From contig UZAE01001637.1 in assembly GCA_900617975.1 (NCBI GenBank), forward strand, positions 1 through 12,222: a stretch of 12,222 bases of DNA. The letters are read 5' to 3'. The notes under the pieces were generated by a model. That model searched no databases. It worked only from the letters and a program-made list of their open reading frames with translations, and was not told the DNA's origin. Each line of letters begins with the position of its first letter. The first letter of the stretch is position 1. The position numbers and the translations under genes were made by a program. The DNA comes from Rodentolepis nana. Lineage: Eukaryota > Platyhelminthes > Cestoda > Cyclophyllidea > Hymenolepididae. Positions 8,434 through 12,222 of the stretch are shown here, piece by piece.

Positions 8434-8446
8434 TTCTTTTCACTGT
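8434..8446 (-). repeat. Target-site duplication of mini-element copy 5, ribozyme side
   Basis: TTCTTTTCACTGT, one mismatch to 8324-8336. It starts at the base next to the predicted ribozyme +1. Confidence 0.75.
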
Positions 8447-8459
8447 TTGATGCTGTTTA

Positions 8460-8470
8460 TGACTTAAGCG
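8460..8470 (+). repeat. Target-site duplication of copy 6, left arm
   Basis: TGACTTAAGCG, matching 8800-8810 at 10 of 11 positions. One extra T (8471) separates it from the element's first G. Confidence 0.8.
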
Positions 8471-8471
8471 T

Positions 8472-8542
8472 GGGGTGTGCGATAGACTTACCTCCACGGG
8501 GTTCACTTTGGGCAACGTTTACTCATACGGCGAAAAGTCTAT
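8472..8542 (+). ncRNA. HDV-like self-cleaving ribozyme with a GCGAA J4/2
   Basis: P1 is GGGGUGU (8472-8478) with UCACUUU (8503-8509), weakened to wobbles and one U-U. P2 is AUAGACUU at 8482-8489 with AAGUCUAU at 8535-8542. P3 is ACC/GGU and L3 is UCCACGG. GGGCAA at 8510-8515 keeps the P1.1 Gs. P4 is CGUUU/AUACG with loop ACUC and one mismatch. J4/2 is GCGAA, with the catalytic C75 equivalent at 8531, which is the classical CGAA form, whereas other copies have CAAAA. P1 changes probably reduce activity. Confidence 0.75.
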
Positions 8543-8799
8543 TGATCGGCAGTTGACTTCTGACTTCAAACTACCAAGATCCCACTGAATTTCATATTCG
8601 AATAACTTCACAGCATTCACCTCCCCTTTTTTTCTACCTTTGTGTCCGTCTGTCTCTTTAGCGTCTGTGAATCATTAATCTATCCCTCTCTCGACTTTTT
8701 GCCACTTTGATGTTCCTCTTTCTTTCTGTGAAGCCCGAAGCCAACTAAAGGTCTAATGATACCTATCATAACTCCTGCCATTTGAAATATATATATATG
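8472..8799 (+). mobile_element. SINE-like retroelement with 5' HDV-like ribozyme, copy 6 (full length)
   Basis: A full copy of about 328 bp containing every block of the family: the ribozyme, TTGACTTCTGACTTCAAAC, the TTTGTGTCCGTCTGTCTC block, GTCTGTGAATC, CTCTCGACTTTTTG, TTTGATGTTCC, GTGAAGCCCGAAGC, the TAATGATACCTATCA palindrome and CCTGCCATTTGAAATATAT with a TA-rich tail. An 11-bp target-site duplication with one mismatch flanks it. It is transcribed away from copy 5, with the two predicted ribozyme start sites 38 bp apart. No open frame is shared with other copies. Confidence 0.9.
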
Positions 8800-8810
8800 T
8801 GATTTAAGCG
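8800..8810 (+). repeat. Target-site duplication of copy 6, right arm
   Basis: TGATTTAAGCG, the partner of 8460-8470, directly after the TA-rich tail. Confidence 0.8.
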
Positions 8811-9421
8811 AAAATTCGACAAAGCCTAGTTCAAATAGTGAACTTGATTGTGGGGTATCACACATAAATGGCTTTGGTGTGTTCACCTTCCAGATTCTTG
8901 TTGAATGAAGACACAACTGCACAGCGGTGACATGACCAAATACTTTAACCTATCTGGACACTTTAGGGTCATATGATAAACTGTAATTTTTGCTGCATTT
9001 GATAATATAGGACTACTCGTACCTCAAGACCTCATGAAAATGGAACTCTAAATTCATCATGTCTTTAATTTGCTTCTTACTACATAATTTCGTGATGCTC
9101 TGTATCCAGCTCCTAGTCCAGAAATATAAATTATAAAATATTATGAATTTTTTAGGAAAATACTAGCATTATAGTTACTGTTCTTCAAATGACAGCAATG
9201 ACAGCAATGTCTAAGCATATTCATTATGCAAATGTGGATTTAATCAATTCTTCCTCAGCATCATAGAAAGTCAAGTCGCTCTCTTCAGAATTAATTCACT
9301 ATCTCCTATTTTGGCTTATTTAAAATGATCTGATATTTACAGGTCATGATATGGGAAAATATTTTCTCAAGCTTAGGGTGAGGCATTTTGCGTTTTTTAT
9401 GCACTTCTTCTATGTTTGTGA

Positions 9422-9442
9422 GTGTGTGTGTGTGCGTGTGTG
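9422..9442 (+). repeat. (GT)n microsatellite
   Basis: GT repeats with one GC interruption, preceded by TTTGTGA. Confidence 0.85.
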
Positions 9443-9525
9443 AGGCACAGCACCAATAATTTTATTAATAAATGGGTAACATCAAAATTGACGATTATTG
9501 CCACATTTCTGATCACACTCTCCCC

Positions 9526-9556
9526 GGAGGGGGGGGGAGGGGAGGGAGGGAGGAGG
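9526..9556 (+). repeat. G-rich tract, strong G-quadruplex motif
   Basis: G runs of 9, 4, 3 and 3 separated by single A residues (9529-9550), followed by two GGA units. This satisfies the four-run, three-quartet motif with 1-nt loops on the plus strand. Confidence 0.75.
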
Positions 9557-10377
9557 AATGATTTCCTTCTGTTCACATTTCTCTTTCAGTGTAATACAAA
9601 TTCCAGAGCGGACATCACTCACAACTTCCATTGCGATGAATTTCTGTCCGAATGGTCAACAGAAATATTTCTCAATAACAGCAATTTACCACATATTTAC
9701 ATATTTGAGCAAAATATAAGCATAAACAAGTTGTGATCATGAAATAACACTCATAGTAGGAGATTACTCTGTAGACGAGGATGAGATGTAACGAGAGACG
9801 TCTAATCGACTTAGATAATTAAGTCGGGACTTTAAATGTCTCAAAATACAGAGCTTCCCACTTCTTAATAATATTCATTTGACCCAAGGCTCAATGTGGA
9901 TTTCTGGGGGTTATGTGAAAGTTCATCTCTATATTATTCAGTGCCATATTTACCATTTGATTTAATTGAAAATCGATCAAACCACTCTTTTACATTTGCG
10001 CTTTCTTGTAGCTATACGTCGGTAGATGTGCCTTTTTATAAATGTGGCCGAATTCGCTAGAGTTAATACAGTTTTCATTTTTTTCAATTGCATTTCGAAC
10101 GCATTGTAAAGCCGGGCAGAATAGTATGCAAAATTACGAAGTCTTCAAGGTTTACAAATGTGTAGTTCTGCTAGAAAATTCAAATTGAAAAATACGAATT
10201 TTGCTAAAATTGTTCCGATGGCCAAATTTGAACTTTGATGAAGTCCAGATTACAAACAAGAAAAACAGGAAATTAGCCTCAAACCTTCTACAAACACCAA
10301 CAGTATTACCCATTCATAACTTTTTTAATCCTTTATTTTAAATTGATTGACCAATAGTCTAAATTTACAAAATGATT

Positions 10378-10672
10378 AAAGGTTGCCTAACTCTGTAGAT
10401 AAGCCCATTGGTTGACTTGGAGCTTCACAGAAAGAAGGAGGAGCATCAAGGTGGAAAAAGTCGAGAGGGGGAATCACAGATGTAAGAGCAGCAGACAGAC
10501 ACAAAGGTAGAGAAAAGGTAAGGTGAGTATTGTGGAAGTAGTCGAATATGACGTACAGTGGGGTTATGGTAGTTTGAGGTCAGAAGTGAACTGTCAGTTT
10601 AAAGACATCTTTGCCTTATGATTGTACGTTGTCCAGATTGCACCATGAGGAGGTAAGTCTATCGAACACCCC
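10378..10672 (-). mobile_element. SINE-like retroelement, degenerate copy 7
   Basis: A minus-strand copy. Similarity is clear from about 10399 (AGCCCATTGGTTGACTTGG on the plus strand) to 10672, including GCAGACAGACACAAAGG, GTCGAATATGACGTACAG and GAGGTAAGTCTATCG. The 3' end (10378-10398) is diverged: CAGGCGTTTTGATAG is replaced by a loosely similar sequence and no clean (AAAT)n tail is left. I could not find a convincing target-site duplication. It is probably one of the older copies. Confidence 0.8.
10602..10672 (-). ncRNA. HDV-like ribozyme, degenerate copy
   Basis: The P1 3' strand is GCAAUCU (mismatch with the GGGGUGU start), P2 has a mismatch (GAUGUCU), L3 is UCCUCAU, the G40 equivalent is A, and P4 is broken (AUCAUAAG). 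The C75 equivalent remains (complement of G10613) within GGCAAAG. Likely inactive. Confidence 0.55.
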
Positions 10673-10673
10673 C

Positions 10674-11861
10674 ATAGAATGCAAAGCCTCTAATCTAAAT
10701 ATATGAATTAAATTATTGATTGAATCTTCTGATGACTAGGTTTAAATTACCTCCCTTCAGATCGCTTCAATTAACTTTATTATTCTTCACTTCTAGATGA
10801 TTTCTCAGCGTGAAAAAAATTAATACCCATTTCTACCTCACTTGTTTTAAAAATTCCAAGTGAAAGTGTTGCTGGAAAAACTCTCCCTTCTTCTTTTGAC
10901 ACTAAATTGTGAAGTAGTCAACCTTAGCATTTTCATATCAGCTAAAAAATAGATATATGTAGTGCGTTGAAAGTAGGAAGATTAACGTGAGATATGTGCT
11001 AAAGGTGTTGATCTTTTTCAGACGCAGTCAAAAGCTTGATCATGATCCAAATAAGCAAGAAGTATTTGCTATTTGAATATCAGAAAGCAAAACGCATATG
11101 AAATGCCTATACTTCTATGGGTTTATTAAAAAGAGCATAACTTTGGCAAGAAAATCTTTAGAGATGGTACAAGGAGATGGACGGGGGGAGGGGTTTAATC
11201 TCAAGGATAAATTTTCATTGGCTAGTGGATTGAATTGAGTTGAATCAATTCAAGTATTGGCGTAGCAAATGGCGCTGATTAATCCTCTTTACAAACCATA
11301 TGATTGGTTTTTATTGAAAATTAAATTCACTGCTAATAGCTTTTACGTTAGATTTATTTTATTAATAACAATATGAATTAACTTCTATATTATAATTTAT
11401 CTGGTGGGAAATGCTTTTTAAAAATGCCTTTTTTACATTTTATTCCATATCTACTTATGGTGATACGAAAGGACAAATGAATTAGAGTTAGCACAACTCA
11501 TTCAATTAAATAAATTAATCCAAAATGGAATATCAAGAGTACAAAATCCCAAAACACTAAAAATTCTAATGACTAAACGATTGTTAATGCCAACTTATTA
11601 ACTCGTTATAAAGTTAGATAGGTTGCCAGTATTTTCAAAGGCTTCATAAATTTTCGTGTAGTTATCTATTAAAATTTATTATTATCTATTCGAGTATATA
11701 TAACAGCGATTTTACGTCTTTGAACCACAATTTGTGAGGAGGTTCTAAAACGAATCCCACCTTAAGGGGTTGGCAACTGGAAGCAAAGATACGTTAAAGC
11801 GAGACCAGGAAATACCATATTTAAGTACATGAGAGTGATTTTCATAATCATCATCTAGGCA
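10674..11861. other. No recognisable gene
   Basis: AT-rich sequence. One perfect 9-bp inverted repeat with a 6-nt loop lies at 11230-11253 (TTGAATTGA / TCAATTCAA). No T-run or flanking gene gives it a role. Confidence 0.55.
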
Positions 11862-11874
11862 CCGGGTCAAAATA
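11862..11874 (-). repeat. Probable target-site duplication of copy 8, tail side
   Basis: CCGGGTCAAAATA against TTGGATTAAAATA at 12204-12216: 9 of 13 match, and all four differences are C/T or G/A transitions, consistent with decay of an old repeat. Confidence 0.55.
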
Positions 11875-12203
11875 TTTATTTATTTATTTCAAATGGCAGG
11901 CGTTTTGATAGATATCATTAGCCATTTAGCTGACTTCGGGCTTCACAGAGGGAAGTTTCATCAAAGTAGAAGAAAGGCGATGGGTGGGGAACAGAAGAGC
12001 GATTCACAGATGTAAAAGAGGCAGACAGACACAAAGGTAGAGAAAAAGGTAAGATGTGTACTGTGGAAGGGGTCGAATATGACATACAGTGGGGTCATGG
12101 CAGTTTGAAATCAGAAGTCAACTGCCGGTTTATAGACTTTTTTGCCGTATGAGAATACGTTGCCCAGGGTGCACCACGTGAAGGTAAGTCTATCGCACAC
12201 CTC
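11875..12203 (-). mobile_element. SINE-like retroelement with 5' HDV-like ribozyme, copy 8 (full length)
   Basis: A full copy of about 329 bp on the minus strand. The plus strand shows the complement of the (AAAT)n tail (11875-11890), AAATGGCAGGCGTTTTGATAG, the GACTTCGGGCTTCACAGAG block, ATTCACAGATGTAAAAGAGG, CAGACAGACACAAAGG, GTCGAATATGACATACAG and the ribozyme complement ending at 12203. A partly decayed 13-bp direct repeat lies at both ends. It is the closest relative of copy 3 in the tail region. Confidence 0.9.
12132..12203 (-). ncRNA. HDV-like self-cleaving ribozyme (near-complete)
   Basis: Read from 12203. P1 is GAGGUGU with GCACCCU (one A-C mismatch at position 2, G1-U37 kept), J1/2 is GCG, P2 is AUAGACUU/AAGUCUAU (8 bp) and P3 is ACC/GGU. 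L3 is UUCACGU, so one P1.1 pair becomes a U-G wobble. GGGCAA is intact. P4 is CGUAU/AUACG with loop UCUC, and the C75 equivalent is the complement of G12144 in GGCAAAA. With copy 2 it is one of the two best candidates for residual cleavage. Confidence 0.75.
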
Positions 12204-12216
12204 TTGGATTAAAATA
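12204..12216 (-). repeat. Probable target-site duplication of copy 8, ribozyme side
   Basis: TTGGATTAAAATA, immediately next to the predicted ribozyme +1 nucleotide. Partner of 11862-11874. Confidence 0.55.
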
Positions 12217-12222
12217 CAATCA

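Larger units (their letters stand above)
8811..10377. other. AT-rich DNA with simple repeats only
   Basis: No gene or element copy recognised. It contains a 9-bp unit repeated just over twice (ATGACAGCA, 9189-9209), the GT microsatellite and the G-rich tract listed separately. An open frame at 9422-9733 runs through the GT and G tracts and has no recognisable domain. Confidence 0.55.

Noticed and set aside
9422..9736. 104-residue open frame
   Set aside because: It starts in a GT microsatellite and crosses a poly-G tract; low-complexity residues followed by unremarkable sequence.
10726..10740. CTGATGA, a hammerhead ribozyme core motif
   Set aside because: No matching GAAA core strand, stems or cleavage triplet nearby; a chance heptamer.
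11230..11253. Perfect 9-bp inverted repeat as a terminator or regulatory hairpin
   Set aside because: No gene next to it and no U-tract; expected occasionally in AT-rich DNA of this length.
12070..12090. GGGTCGAATATG on the strand opposite to the element sense, resembling a B box
   Set aside because: Wrong strand for element transcription, departs from GGTTCGANNCC, and no A box at a suitable distance.
1..12222. CRISPR array or other prokaryotic defence system
   Set aside because: Repeats are long, dispersed, in both orientations and flanked by target-site duplications. There are no short regularly spaced repeats and no associated genes.

Overview
This window looks like non-coding DNA from an animal nuclear genome. 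It is AT-rich, with microsatellites, dispersed retroelement copies and target-site duplications (TSDs), and no convincing protein gene on either strand. The composition and repeat style would suit an arthropod or another invertebrate, but nothing in the sequence fixes the taxon. No bacterial or phage gene organisation is visible.

The main content is one family of short dispersed elements, about 330 bp when complete, present in nine recognisable pieces: 1-248 (-), 4301-4340 (-, tail fragment), 4375-4664 (+), 4875-5205 (-), 7186-7365 (+, 5'-truncated), 8337-8433 (-, internally deleted), 8472-8799 (+), about 10378-10672 (-) and 11875-12203 (-). In the sense direction each begins with a G-rich start, has a non-coding pyrimidine-rich body, and ends in a short A/T tail of the (AAAT)n kind after a conserved CTGCCATTTGA motif. 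Six copies are flanked by direct repeats of 11-14 bp, and one is 5'-truncated with a perfect 14-bp duplication. This is how elements mobilised by a LINE reverse transcriptase (target-primed reverse transcription) look. No ORF or polymerase III promoter is recognisable, so the family is called a SINE-like non-autonomous retroelement.

The most interesting observation is that the first ~72 nt of the element fold, by hand, into the nested double pseudoknot of the hepatitis-delta-virus-like (HDV-like) self-cleaving ribozyme family. P1 is 7 bp with the characteristic G1-U37 wobble. P2 is 7-8 bp and P3 is 3 bp. L3 has the UCC start. GGGCAA provides the P1.1 Gs, a small P4 hairpin follows, and a J4/2 of GCAAA or GCGAA carries the catalytic C75 equivalent. 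The family 5' boundary, and in copies with clear duplications the duplication itself, falls at or next to the predicted +1 nucleotide, as expected if self-cleavage defines the RNA 5' end. One 97-bp copy (8337-8433) consists of little more than the ribozyme joined to the 3' tail, and it still has a 13-bp duplication.

Layout: 1-248 element; 249-4289 unique AT-rich DNA with a few simple repeats; 4290-5220 element cluster; 5221-7171 AT-rich DNA with a degenerate tRNA-like SINE head near 5390-5465; 7172-7379 truncated element; 7380-8323 nothing recognisable; 8324-8810 two divergent elements with their ribozymes 38 bp apart; 8811-10377 AT-rich DNA with a GT microsatellite and a strong G-quadruplex motif; 10378-10672 degenerate element; 10674-11861 nothing recognisable; 11862-12216 element. 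All structural and similarity statements were made by eye; no folding program or database search was run.
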